From Leishmania infantum JPCM5 (lineage: Eukaryota; Euglenozoa; Kinetoplastea; Trypanosomatida; Trypanosomatidae): 64,000 nt of DNA. Below are positions 1 to 9,320 of this stretch, one piece after another. The stretch spans positions 537,001-601,000 of the forward strand of contig NC_009403.2 of the NCBI RefSeq assembly GCF_000002875.2, in the 5' to 3' direction. Within the stretch, counting starts at the first letter, position 1. Each line of letters opens with the position of its first letter. The position numbers were made by a program, and so were the translations under genes. The notes below the pieces were generated by a model, which saw only the letters and a program-made list of their open reading frames with translations, did no database searches and was not told the DNA's origin.

Positions 1-378
1 CAGGGCCAGGGGCAGCAGCAGCAGTGGAACGAGGAAGACTACTACCAGTACTACGGCGCCTACGCTGGACAGGCGAGCGGCATTGAATTTCAGGGCAACG
101 CCGCTGCTCAGCTTGGCGAGGGAAGCAGCTATGTGGACGCATCTAGCTCCGCGCACGCGCAGAACGCCAGCAGCGGCGTCGATCCCACCTTGTATGAGCC
201 GGAATCAGTCACTGTCACGGGCTATGGCGCTGGCTACGACCCCTCGGCGGTAGGCCCGGAGCCGGCTCAGGCGGCAACGACTGCAGGCAGCGGCGAAGCT
301 CAGGCCGAGGAAGACGAAGACGACGAGTACGAGCTAGTCATGGAAAACGGGCAGTGGGTGTCACGCAAGCGGATGTAG
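1..378 (+). CDS. 3' end of a Q/Y-rich, acidic-tailed hypothetical protein
   Basis: The frame is open from the first base of the window, so the start codon lies upstream. Visible are 125 residues rich in Gln, Tyr, Gly and Ala (a QGQGQQQQ run followed by an EDYYQYY patch), then an acidic stretch (EEDEDDEYE) and a short basic end, SRKRM. No catalytic motif or known fold is visible in this tail. Such Q/Y/G-rich, acidic ends occur on RNA-binding and splicing-associated proteins, but that is only a compositional hint. The stop is TAG at 376-378. Codon use is GC-rich at third positions like the other genes here, and the same + strand continues through the window. Confidence 0.75.
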   Translation, partial: QGQGQQQQWNEEDYYQYYGAYAGQASGIEFQGNAAAQLGEGSSYVDASSSAHAQNASSGVDPTLYEPESVTVTGYGAGYDPSAVGPEPAQAATTAGSGEAQAEEDEDDEYELVMENGQWVSRKRM

Positions 379-1177
379 CTGCATCGCTTTTCATGGCTTT
401 GGCTCTCTCCATCGGCGTGTGGGACGACATATATGTGTGATGGTGTCCGCGCGTGCGAAGGAATAGCAGAAGACATGCGGTGAGGGTTTATGGATTGTTG
501 AAGCCGGCCAAAGGAGGAGGTGCGAGGTAAGGCGCTCGCCCACCAATCAACACCAGCGCCTGCCTCCTCCTCTCTCTCGCACCTTTTCTATATAGTAGCC
601 CGAGTAATCGAAAGGAAAGAAAGGGGGGGTGCAGGCCACCGTGGCCAGCACTCCACGGGCACGAACATATATGCCAGCACTTGCTTGAGTGTCTCTTAGT
701 GATGCCCCTCGGCGTCTCACACGCGCCTTGTATGAGGCGGTGCAACTCGCCGAACCAGACGCATCATCATCGAGTGTCACGAACCCGATAACCCCCACCC
801 ACTCCTCTGCCTCCTTGATGCGTCGCTGCAACATGGGACAAGGACCTTGTTATTCGTGCTGCTGCTGGAGCGCCCCTGAACGCATTCCTGTGTGTTCTTT
901 TCTCTTCCTCTCGCTTAACCATCCGTCTGCACAGAAGCACGCGTGCATCCACTCTGCAGCGACCACATCCGTCACAAATCCATCTCTCTATACGTGCGTG
1001 TGTGTGTGTGTGTGTGTGTGTGCGTGTGCGTGTCTTGCGTTTTCGTTCGTGTTCGGTGTTCTGGCTCGTGCACGCCGACAAAGCACTCGAGCGGCAGCGT
1101 GAGATCATCGCCGTCATCGTCATCGTCCATCTCCTCCATCCACGGATCACCTCCTCGACTCTCTTCTCATTGCACCA
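379..1177. other. intergenic spacer
   Basis: There is no supportable gene. It holds a (GT)n tract around 997-1032 and a pyrimidine-rich stretch around 1120-1175 just before the next ATG, which could serve the trans-splicing of the SPFH gene. Open frames here are short and low-complexity. Confidence 0.6.
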
Positions 1178-2011
1178 ATGGGCACTTGCCCGTCCATCTC
1201 TCAGTCCGAGGTCGGTATCGTCGAGACTTGTGGCCGCTTCTCCTACACTGCCGACCCCGGCATCCACTGCCTGTGGTGCGGCTCCATCCTCGTTCGCCGC
1301 ATTACTCTTCGCCTGCAGGAGTACGAGCTGAAGGTGGAGTCGAAAACAAAGGACAACGTGTTTGTGACCCTATCGCTCGTCATACAGTACCAAGTGGCCC
1401 CTGACAAGCTCGCCGAGGTGTACTACGCATGCGACTCGTCGCTGGAGTGCATGCGGGACTACGTCTTGAACTCGATTCGTGCGAAGATTCCTCTGTACAA
1501 GCTGGAGGCGCTGTACGTCGAGCGCGGCACCATCTCGCAGCAGCTGAAGGATGAGGTTGACGCAATCATCAACACCTATGGCATCGAGATCGTGTCCGCC
1601 CTCATCTCCGACATTGACCCTGGCGCGGAGATCACGAAGGCGATGAACGAGGTGCAGAAGTTTCAGCGGCTGCGCGTCGCCTCCGTGGACGCTGCGGAGA
1701 CAGAAAAGCTGAAGCGCGTGCGTGCTGCTGAGGCTCGGTGCGAGGCGCGTCGTCTCTCCGGTGAGGGTCTCGCCGAGCAGCGCAAGGCCATCGTCGCTGG
1801 TCTGATGCAGTCCATCGAGGACGTGCAGAGTGAGGTGCGCGACTTGTCCTCCAACGACGCAACGAACATGCTGCTAATGAACCAGTACTACGACACGCTG
1901 CAAGCCATCGCCGCAAACAGCAGTTCAAGTGTCATTATGTTGGAGTCGAATGGCGGGCTGGAGAAGGTGGCGGCGCAGCTGCGCCAGGGCGTGACGCACA
2001 TGATGCGGTGA
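1178..2011 (+). CDS. SPFH/HIR-type (stomatin-prohibitin-like) membrane scaffold protein, copy 1
   Basis: The protein has 277 residues. The start is the first ATG of the open frame and gives MGTCPS, which fits an N-myristoylation signal (Gly2, Ser6) with a palmitoylatable Cys4, so peripheral membrane anchoring is likely. EVGIVETCGRF near residue 11 and the ADPGIHCL segment match the opening of SPFH domains of the plant HIR type. The domain runs to about residue 190 and includes the VESKTKDNVFV strand. It is followed by the RLSGEGLAEQRKAI helix (near 191) and NQYYDTL (near 234), both typical of HIR proteins. Family members oligomerise into membrane microdomain scaffolds; the client here is unknown. 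A diverged tandem paralogue follows at 4201. The family call is firm; the role is inferred. Confidence 0.88.
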   Translation: MGTCPSISQSEVGIVETCGRFSYTADPGIHCLWCGSILVRRITLRLQEYELKVESKTKDNVFVTLSLVIQYQVAPDKLAEVYYACDSSLECMRDYVLNSIRAKIPLYKLEALYVERGTISQQLKDEVDAIINTYGIEIVSALISDIDPGAEITKAMNEVQKFQRLRVASVDAAETEKLKRVRAAEARCEARRLSGEGLAEQRKAIVAGLMQSIEDVQSEVRDLSSNDATNMLLMNQYYDTLQAIAANSSSSVIMLESNGGLEKVAAQLRQGVTHMMR

Positions 2012-4200
2012 GAGCGAACGAGGGGGAAAACACGGCTGTGAGCTCACGCAGCAGTCCTGCCATCTTCGGGGCATCTGCACACACGCACGCCACATCTCTT
2101 TCTCTTTCTTCGCTTTCAAAGTCAGCGCCCCGCTGTCTGAGCTCTTGGAAGCTCGCACGCTCGCGCATTTTCTCTTTTCCTTCTTTCGAGTGCGATGCGT
2201 CGCGTGTTTTTTGCTTTGCTGATGTTTTTTTCGTGGGTTGTTGGCGCACCTCTGCATGTGCGTCTGTCTGCCGGAGAAGGGGGCGAGGAGGAAGGAGGGG
2301 GTTGCGCTGTAAAGCTCGCGTATTACGTATCCTGCCGCTGTCTCGCCCTCTGTCTGTGTGTGCGTGTGCAATTCTTGTTGCTCTATGGATGCACATATGT
2401 GAAGAGTCGACAATAAGGAGAGGAGCGGCACCTCTGCGCCTGCGTCCAACGGATCGCCTCTTTCGTGGTCGTCGTCTGCGGGGGCGTGTACGGCTGTTCT
2501 TGTTGTTGTCGCTCTTGTTGTTGCGTTCTTTTGCCTCGCTTAGACTATGCATCCTTGCCTCCGCTCACCCTGGCGCGCCAGCCCGCATGCGTTGCTTGGC
2601 GTGGGTGTGTGCATCCCTGTCTGCGCGCCTTCGCCTTGAGCTCCGCCTTGTGTCGCTCTTCTCCTGATTGGTTGCATCGCGGCAGCATCACCGCCGACGT
2701 GTCGGCACACACACAAACACGAGCAGGCAGGCTCACCACTATGAAGGCTAGGAAGCGATTTAGCGAAAAAGAAAAGGCGAGGAAGGCTGGTGCGCCACGC
2801 ATAGACTTAGACACGCGCCCATCACGCGCGTGCTAACGCATATCGCTCGCCACCACCACCACCCCCTTTTTGTGTGTGTTTGGTTGCCATGACGCTGCTC
2901 GAATCATACACGTTGTTGTTCTTGTCGTGCCTGCTCCCATCGCTCCACCCTTGGGCATGCGCTGGGCAGAGGATGGGCATGTCCAGTTCCTTTCTACATA
3001 CATATACAGGCACATACACATATGCGTATATATATATATACATGTATACATATTCTTTCGACGAGGTGCGATTCTTCCGCTCACGCACGCACGCAGACAC
3101 GCAAGCCGCCTCATATTCGTATTTATATCTCTGTTCATTGTATCGGTATGGCTGCCCGTGTGACTGCGTGGCTTCCCCCACCCACCTCACCCCAGACAAC
3201 GGAACGGAAACCAAAAAAAAAATGCCAAGCTTTCGTGTGGATACGAAAGTCGATCGATATGGAGAGGGAAAAAGGGGGAGGCGGGGCGGGCCTTTCCGTT
3301 GACTCCGTTCCGCAGATGACGGCGGCACGCGGCGCCCCCTCCTCCGGTGAAGCGCCCGCTTCCCAAAGCTGTCGAAGAACACAACGTGAGCGTGTAAGGA
3401 GGGGGAGGGGAGGGGAGGGGAGGGGAGGGGAGGGGGGCGATCGCGAGAGGGAGAGTCGCACACGCGAACCCGAGAGATGAGAGTGTCTTCTTGACGCATG
3501 GAAACTGGGCTACGCTTCCATCCCCGCTCCACCCCCGGCTCTCTGCACTTCTGCCTCTTCCCCCCTTCGAACCTTGATCGCCTCCCCGCTGTCACCCCTC
3601 ACTTGCATGAGGAGCACCTCTGGCACTGGCTATGGTGGGCGCGCTTGAAGAAGCGTTGACGATGTCCTGCCTTTGACTGCTTCTTTTCTCTATGGATACC
3701 ACCTTCATCATCCTTGCCTCCTCTGTTCCTCTCTTCTTTCTTGTTTCATTTTTTTCTCTCTGCGCTGGCACCCATCCGCGGCCGCGTTGTTGCCTCACAT
3801 CTCATCTGCTGCGCATGCGCGTCTACTTCGCAGGCAATTCAGCCCTATCGTCCTCCCTCCCTCCCACCCTCCCTCCGCACCCCTTACACACATGACTACG
3901 CCCTAGCGCCCACCCTCATCTCCGCACGCGTCGTTTCGATTTTTGTTCGTCTTCGCTCCCTTTCTGCTGCCCACGTAAATCCGCGCTTGTTGTTGCTCGC
4001 TCGGCTGTCCTCGTGACTTTCCCTGGTGTGTGTGTGTGTGTGTGTGACGTGCGCGTGTGGGTAGCCGCACCTCCCTCCGTCGCTTAATCGTGTCGTCTCT
4101 CGTCGATTTTCGTGTCTTTGTGCTTGTTTCGGCTGTGGCTCGCTCGGTTTTCTGTCACGCCTGGACCGTCTGGGCGGCTCGCGCCTGCTCGACGAGGAAA
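2012..4200. other. intergenic spacer between the two SPFH genes
   Basis: No gene is supportable. It carries TA-rich and CA-rich microsatellites (around 3000-3050), a G-rich pentamer repeat (3397-3438), long C/T tracts (3700-3890) and a GT repeat just before the next gene (4025-4047). The open frames on both strands are repetitive in composition. Confidence 0.6.
3397..3438 (+). repeat. (GGGGA)n pentanucleotide minisatellite
   Basis: About seven consecutive GGGGA-type units are seen, giving many G-runs of four or more within about 40 bases. This composition can form a G-quadruplex on the + strand and lies in the spacer between the two SPFH genes. Confidence 0.85.
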
Positions 4201-5052
4201 ATGACCTTCTGCGGCTGTGGGTGCGTGTCGACGTCGGAGGTCGGCATTATCGAGAACTGCGGCAAGTTTGACCGCACTGCCGACCCGGGCTGCTTCTGCA
4301 TAGTTCCGTGTGTCGAGTCGGTGCGCGGTGTCGTCTCACTCAAGGTCGCCATCTCCACCGTTCGGGTAGAAACCAAAACACGCGACAACGCCGTCGTCAA
4401 CATTGAGACCCGGTTGCACTACAAGGTCATCGCCGAGTACGCCGAGGATGCCTTCTACCGCTTCTCGAACCCCTCAGAGCAGATCGCGAGCTTCGCTGCC
4501 AGCATAGTGCGTGGCGAGGTGCCGAAGTACACGTTGGACGAGCTGTTCCTCATGTCTGACGAAATCAAGAAGGTGGTCAGTGCCGAGCTGACCGAGAAGC
4601 TGTGCGGCTTCGGCTTCTCGCTGGAGAGCACGCTGCTCACCCGCATCGAGCCAAGCGCGAGTGTGAAGACGGCCATTTCGCAGACGCAGATCAACGCGTA
4701 CCGCCGCACGGCAGCTGAGCACGAGTCGGAGCTGAATAAGATTTTGGCGGTGAAGGCGGCCGAGGCAGATTACGAGGAGAAGAGACTCTCCGGTGTGGGC
4801 CTCGCCCAGGAGCGCCAGGCGATTATGAAGGGCCTGAAGAGCAGCATCGAGTCTTTCGTGAACGCCGTGCCGAGTATGCGCGCAAAGGATGTTATGAACC
4901 TGCTTCTGCTGAACCAGTACTTTGACGCCATGAAGGAAGTGGGCTCGGGGAAGTCGAATAAACTCATCCTGATGCCCAATACGTGCGGTGCCGCCCCGAA
5001 CTTCATGGCTGATCTCGTGGCAGCACAGGCCGGGGCGGCGAGGATGATGTGA
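4201..5052 (+). CDS. SPFH/HIR-type (stomatin-prohibitin-like) membrane scaffold protein, copy 2
   Basis: The protein has 283 residues. The open frame extends upstream but without an ATG, so the first ATG at 4201 is taken; it gives MTFCGCGCVSTSEVG. Cys4, Cys6 and Cys8 are candidate palmitoylation sites, while the myristoylation glycine of copy 1 is missing. EVGIIENCGKF, ADPGCFC and VETKTRDNAVV match copy 1 and HIR proteins. RLSGVGLAQERQAI (near 195) and DVMNLLLLNQYFDAM (near 231-245) are the HIR C-terminal helices. It has clearly diverged from copy 1 but is collinear with it, indicating an old tandem duplication. It is probably a membrane-raft scaffold; partner and location cannot be read from the sequence. 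Confidence 0.88.
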   Translation: MTFCGCGCVSTSEVGIIENCGKFDRTADPGCFCIVPCVESVRGVVSLKVAISTVRVETKTRDNAVVNIETRLHYKVIAEYAEDAFYRFSNPSEQIASFAASIVRGEVPKYTLDELFLMSDEIKKVVSAELTEKLCGFGFSLESTLLTRIEPSASVKTAISQTQINAYRRTAAEHESELNKILAVKAAEADYEEKRLSGVGLAQERQAIMKGLKSSIESFVNAVPSMRAKDVMNLLLLNQYFDAMKEVGSGKSNKLILMPNTCGAAPNFMADLVAAQAGAARMM

Positions 5053-6755
5053 TGGTGAACCGCTGGAAGCCAAAACGGCCGGGCTACAGAGGGAGAAGGA
5101 GCTGCGTGAAGTGGAGAAAAGGGAGCGAACGAAGCTGCATCGTGTACTACGAGAGAGCGGTTAGGCGGAGGCGAGGGCGAGGGGGTCGGGGGTGTCGGGG
5201 GCTCAGGCAGAGCGGGAAGGGCAGGCCTCGTGCAAATTCGCACATATAGATAGGAATAGACAAGCAGCGGTGCGCACGCGCACGCCTGGTGCCGCGTGGC
5301 ACGCAGAGGGCTCACTGTGCATTTTCCCTTTCTCTTCGATTATGATTTGCCTTCTTTCTTTGTTTTACCTTCTCTCTCTTTCTGTGTGTGTGTATGTGTG
5401 CATGCCCTCGCTCTAGACGGTTCCGCACTCGTGTGCTGCCTCCTCAGCGTACCCTTTCGTTGTCTATCTTCTTGTTTGCGCGCACGCTCTCCGTCACATG
5501 TCCTGATCGCTAGCGTCGATACCACACGAAGAGCGAGAGGGCAAGAAGAACAGCAGCGAAGGTTGTCGGTGGTGTCGTTATCCGCCTACCCCCACCCCCG
5601 GGCAGCCCTGGCGTTTGTGTAGAACATCGACGCATCCCCCCCTCCCCCACGGCCTTCCTCATACCTCCCTCTCACTGACGTTTCCGCCCAAGTGCCACCT
5701 ACGCGAGCACGTGCCGACAAGGGCATGCAGCGGTGTGCCGTCATTCCTTGAGGCCTGTCACTAACTCTCCGAGGCAATCATTCTGAAGCGACAGCAGCTG
5801 CTGCAAGCAAGGAAAGGGGATAAAGACGGAGCTCTCATGTCGCCGGCTTGTGTGCGTGCAATGTGAGTGGGCTGGTGCGAGTGCCGGCACGCCCGTTCGC
5901 TTGACGGTGTTGAACAGATCCCTTTACGCCATCAAGGCCCACAGCGGGCGTGTGTGTACTTGCGCGTCTGTCGGCTCGTCTGCCCTGTACGACTCGGTGA
6001 GTTTTCATGTGTGCACTACCTGCGCGGCACCGTTCGCTAGTGTCGTGTTGCATACACAGACACACATATATGTATCTTGTAAGGTGTTGCTCCGACATTC
6101 TTTTTCTTTGCGTTTTTATTTTCTGGCGTCTTTCTCCATCCCTCTCTGTGCGCCTGTGTGTACATGTGTGTGTGTGTGTGTGTTCGCTTAAGAACTCGCA
6201 CATGCTGTTGTCTTTGTCTCTCTTCCTCCTCCTCCCCCCACACACACACACCGCGCCCGCCTCCCTGCGGTCGCGTCCAGCGTTCCGCGTCATGAGCTTC
6301 TCCGTCTGGTTGCCTATGAGTGTGTCTATCGAGATGTCACGCGCGCATAGGCATGCCGCACTCTGGTCTGTCCTATAAAAGGCCCCCAGCAACTCTGGCG
6401 ACTCCAAGGTCGGAAGCATCCACCTGCACTGCATCGAACGCAGACACGCTCGCTGTCTCTGTGCAGCAGCCGGCTCCCCTTGCTTTTGTACCACCACCGC
6501 TACGGCCACCGTCTGATGTGAGTTTGACTTCTCTCTTGCTAACCTCGCCTCTCTCGCGCCGACCACTTCTCGAAAAGACCTCAACCGCATCAGCCACCAC
6601 GCCCACCGCCCCACCCCGCGCATCACCACCGCCGTCAGTCCCCTCCCCCTCACTGCGCTGCACGGACGCCTGCCTGGACACAGACACGCATACACACGGA
6701 ACCGGCCCTTTTATACGACTCCCATCTTCTCTTTACCGGTTCTCCGCCACTCAAG
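5053..6755. other. intergenic spacer
   Basis: No gene is supportable. It contains GT/CA microsatellites (5385-5400, 6160-6185, 6238-6252) and pyrimidine-rich stretches (6590-6660, 6720-6750) ahead of the next gene. Antisense frames across 5835-6695 are made of repeat-encoded Thr/His and Arg runs and look non-coding. Confidence 0.6.
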
Positions 6756-9320
6756 ATGCCCTTCCGCGCCCACGTTGGTCAGCACCTCCTCCGGGAGACA
6801 GCAGCTATGGGTCTGCCGGAACTGCTTGTCCCGCCCTTTGAGTGGCCGCTCGTCATCACAGCGTTGGACGTGCTCGAGAGTACGAATCGCGCATCAGCGC
6901 AGCCGCCCGACACCGACGTGAACGATGTTGCCGCCGCCTTTGAGGACATCCGCGATGATGTCATGGAACCGGAGTGCGTTGCAGCGCCGTGGGAGGCGCA
7001 GCGCCACCACCGGCGTGCAGTGTGCTGTCTGGTTCAGCAGCTCGCCGGTCCGCAATTTCGGGTTCTGCCATGGGACCCGGACGCTATGCAGCAGCGCGTG
7101 GTCGCCTCCACTACCCCATCGCGGGGGCCGCCCCTGACGCTGCCAGCTCTGCCGCCTCGCCGTGTGTTCCTCGCGGAGAGCACCGACTTCGCCGGTCGCG
7201 GGTGCGTCGTGAAGCTGCTCCCTGCACCTGCCCTGCAGCGCAGCCATGCACACATGGGGGCGATCTCGAGTGCGACTGGCCCGTCGACCCCTGGCTCTCC
7301 CGCGTTCACTCAGCGATGGTCCCCGTACTGCCCTGTAGAGGAGCCCGCAGTAGCAGGGGAGGTGGCTGCTCTTCTTCACCTTCGGACTGCTACCTCACCT
7401 CGCGATGGCCGTGATGGAGTGCTCGGGCGACGAGTTCTCGAAGCACACCCCAACGTCGTCACCTTATTTGGAGTAGTCACCGCCGAGGAGAGGGTGTGCT
7501 GCTGCGGGTACGCCGGCGGCATCGAAACGCCGATAGCCACGGCGGCGATGACGCACGGAGCAGGTCTTGTCGAGGGTGTCGATCCCGCTGCTGTTTCCCT
7601 CTGCCAAGTGCGTGCAGTGCTGTTGGAGAACGTCTCCGGCGGTGCGTGGTGCGACTTCCTCGCCACCTACGGCAAGTTTCTGACGCCTCTATGCGTCATG
7701 CGCTGGTTCAGGGACGTGGTTACCGGCCTGGCGCACCTTCACAGCCGCTTTATCGCCCACGGCAACCTCACGCCGGCCAACCTTCTGGTGCGGCTGACAG
7801 CTGCTGGGCCACAAGGCGTCTGTGGGGGCGCGGGCGCCGCCGCTCAGGGGTACGACTGCGTGAAGCCGCTGCTGGAAGCGCTGACACCCTCGGCGGACAT
7901 CGTCGAGATCACGGGCGCCAACGGCTCTGCTACGGTGCGGTGCGAGCAGATGATCGTCTCGGCGCTGCTGGAGAGAACGCAGCTGGTTCTCAGCGGTTTC
8001 CGCTGCGCGGCGCGGATGAGCAATGACGACGGCGGCTGGGCTGCTGCGCATGCTGCGGAGACGGAAGACGACGTGCTTTTCGGACGCAGTGCTGCGGACA
8101 AGGGTCGGCGTTCGCTGCGGACAGAGTCTCGCGAACCCCGCACTGATGCGGTGGGCGCATGTGCCGCTGCTGCGGATCTGTGGAACGCGGCCTTTGCATT
8201 CTACCTGCTGCTTGTCGGCGGCGCGACGGCGGTGGCCCGCGGGTGGGGTGCACTCGCGACGTCTGACACTGGTCTGGGCGGAGCTGGAACCCCGAAACAT
8301 CTGCGTGGTTTTGTTGCGAGTCGCCTACCACGGCTGGTGAGCATGCGGTTCCCAGGAGCGCTGTCAACGGACCCGGTGCAGAGTGTGGACGGTAGGAGCG
8401 AGAGCGCCTGCGAAGTGGCGCAGGGCTACTCGGGCCCGGAGATGGTCGCACGCCTCGTATCGCACACCGACGCATCAGGTGCCGTGCTGCCTCTCAACGC
8501 AGCTCAAATGGGATTGCAGCTGCGTCTGCTGTGGACGGCGCTTCCCCGCGAGTTTCTCGAGATTCTGGACAATATCCTGCAGGGCGACGGGGATGCCGCC
8601 AACCGGCAGACGGCGGCAGAAACTGCGCGCCTTGTGGACCAAATAATGGCCTCGCCGCCAGTGCTGCAGCGGTGCATCGTATGTGCCGTACCCCCGCCTG
8701 CACTGCTGCTGGAGCAATGGCTGGACTACCTGCAGGACTCATGGAGTGACTCCTTCGTGTGCCGCCCGATGGCGCGCATGCCGCTGGAGCGCGCACTGCA
8801 GGACGCGGCTACTCGCATGCTGTGTCTGCGCGTCGCAAGTGGCGTATGTGATGCGGCTCCGCGATGGCTGCAACTGGCCAGCTGGCGAGCCCGTCTGCTC
8901 GAGCTCGAGGGCTTGCTCAGGCAGCCAGCGGAGGTGCTGGAGGAGTGGGCGGCGGTGAGCAACAGTGCGCTCCTTCTGCAAAGCGCGCTGAGATGGTTAT
9001 CTCAGCTCCGAGCCGGTACCCGTCAGCTGGAGCTGCCGCGCGCTGACGTCACCATCCTCTTGGGCAACAGCGTGCTCCGTGCCCTGGATGAGGTGACATT
9101 CGCCTATGAAGAGCAACCCGACAGAAGTCGCGGCACCACGCTCGGTTTCCACGACGCCTTTCGGTGCTTCGTTGCGCGCTGCGTCGCGGGCGGGCAGCCA
9201 CCGTCGCCACCACTTCTGGAGGAACTTATCCTCCACGTCGTCATGGCGGTCTGTTCCCATCTGCCACGCACCTTCAACGCGCGAGAGGGCCGCCTTGCGT
9301 GCAAGTATGTGCGGGGTTGA
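6756..9320 (+). CDS. protein-kinase-fold protein, probable pseudokinase
   Basis: The protein has 854 residues and starts at the first in-frame ATG. A kinase-like N-lobe is suggested by GRGCVVKLL (Lys near 153, in the position of the VAIK lysine) and by VAGEVAALLHL (Glu near 202, helix C-like). The hinge may be VRAVLLENVSGGAWCDFL. The catalytic-loop equivalent reads HGNLTPANLLV (near 335), where canonical kinases have HRDLKPxNxL, so the catalytic Asp is replaced by Asn. The DFG position looks like SGF in LVLSGF. A helix-F-like DLWNAAFAFYLLLVGG follows. The region after about 560 is helical and not recognised. Loss of HRD and DFG aspartates argues for a signalling scaffold rather than an active enzyme. 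An unusual active kinase cannot be excluded from sequence alone. Confidence 0.7.
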   Translation: MPFRAHVGQHLLRETAAMGLPELLVPPFEWPLVITALDVLESTNRASAQPPDTDVNDVAAAFEDIRDDVMEPECVAAPWEAQRHHRRAVCCLVQQLAGPQFRVLPWDPDAMQQRVVASTTPSRGPPLTLPALPPRRVFLAESTDFAGRGCVVKLLPAPALQRSHAHMGAISSATGPSTPGSPAFTQRWSPYCPVEEPAVAGEVAALLHLRTATSPRDGRDGVLGRRVLEAHPNVVTLFGVVTAEERVCCCGYAGGIETPIATAAMTHGAGLVEGVDPAAVSLCQVRAVLLENVSGGAWCDFLATYGKFLTPLCVMRWFRDVVTGLAHLHSRFIAHGNLTPANLLVRLTAAGPQGVCGGAGAAAQGYDCVKPLLEALTPSADIVEITGANGSATVRCEQMIVSALLERTQLVLSGFRCAARMSNDDGGWAAAHAAETEDDVLFGRSAADKGRRSLRTESREPRTDAVGACAAAADLWNAAFAFYLLLVGGATAVARGWGALATSDTGLGGAGTPKHLRGFVASRLPRLVSMRFPGALSTDPVQSVDGRSESACEVAQGYSGPEMVARLVSHTDASGAVLPLNAAQMGLQLRLLWTALPREFLEILDNILQGDGDAANRQTAAETARLVDQIMASPPVLQRCIVCAVPPPALLLEQWLDYLQDSWSDSFVCRPMARMPLERALQDAATRMLCLRVASGVCDAAPRWLQLASWRARLLELEGLLRQPAEVLEEWAAVSNSALLLQSALRWLSQLRAGTRQLELPRADVTILLGNSVLRALDEVTFAYEEQPDRSRGTTLGFHDAFRCFVARCVAGGQPPSPPLLEELILHVVMAVCSHLPRTFNAREGRLACKYVRG

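Noticed and set aside
4057..4200. N-terminal extension of the second SPFH protein
   Set aside because: The open frame starts at GTG; the first ATG is at 4201, and alignment with the paralogue starts there.
5835..6695. 286-codon - frame in the spacer before the pseudokinase gene
   Set aside because: It includes THTHTHTCTH-type repeat-encoded residues and would be antisense to all neighbours; no domain.
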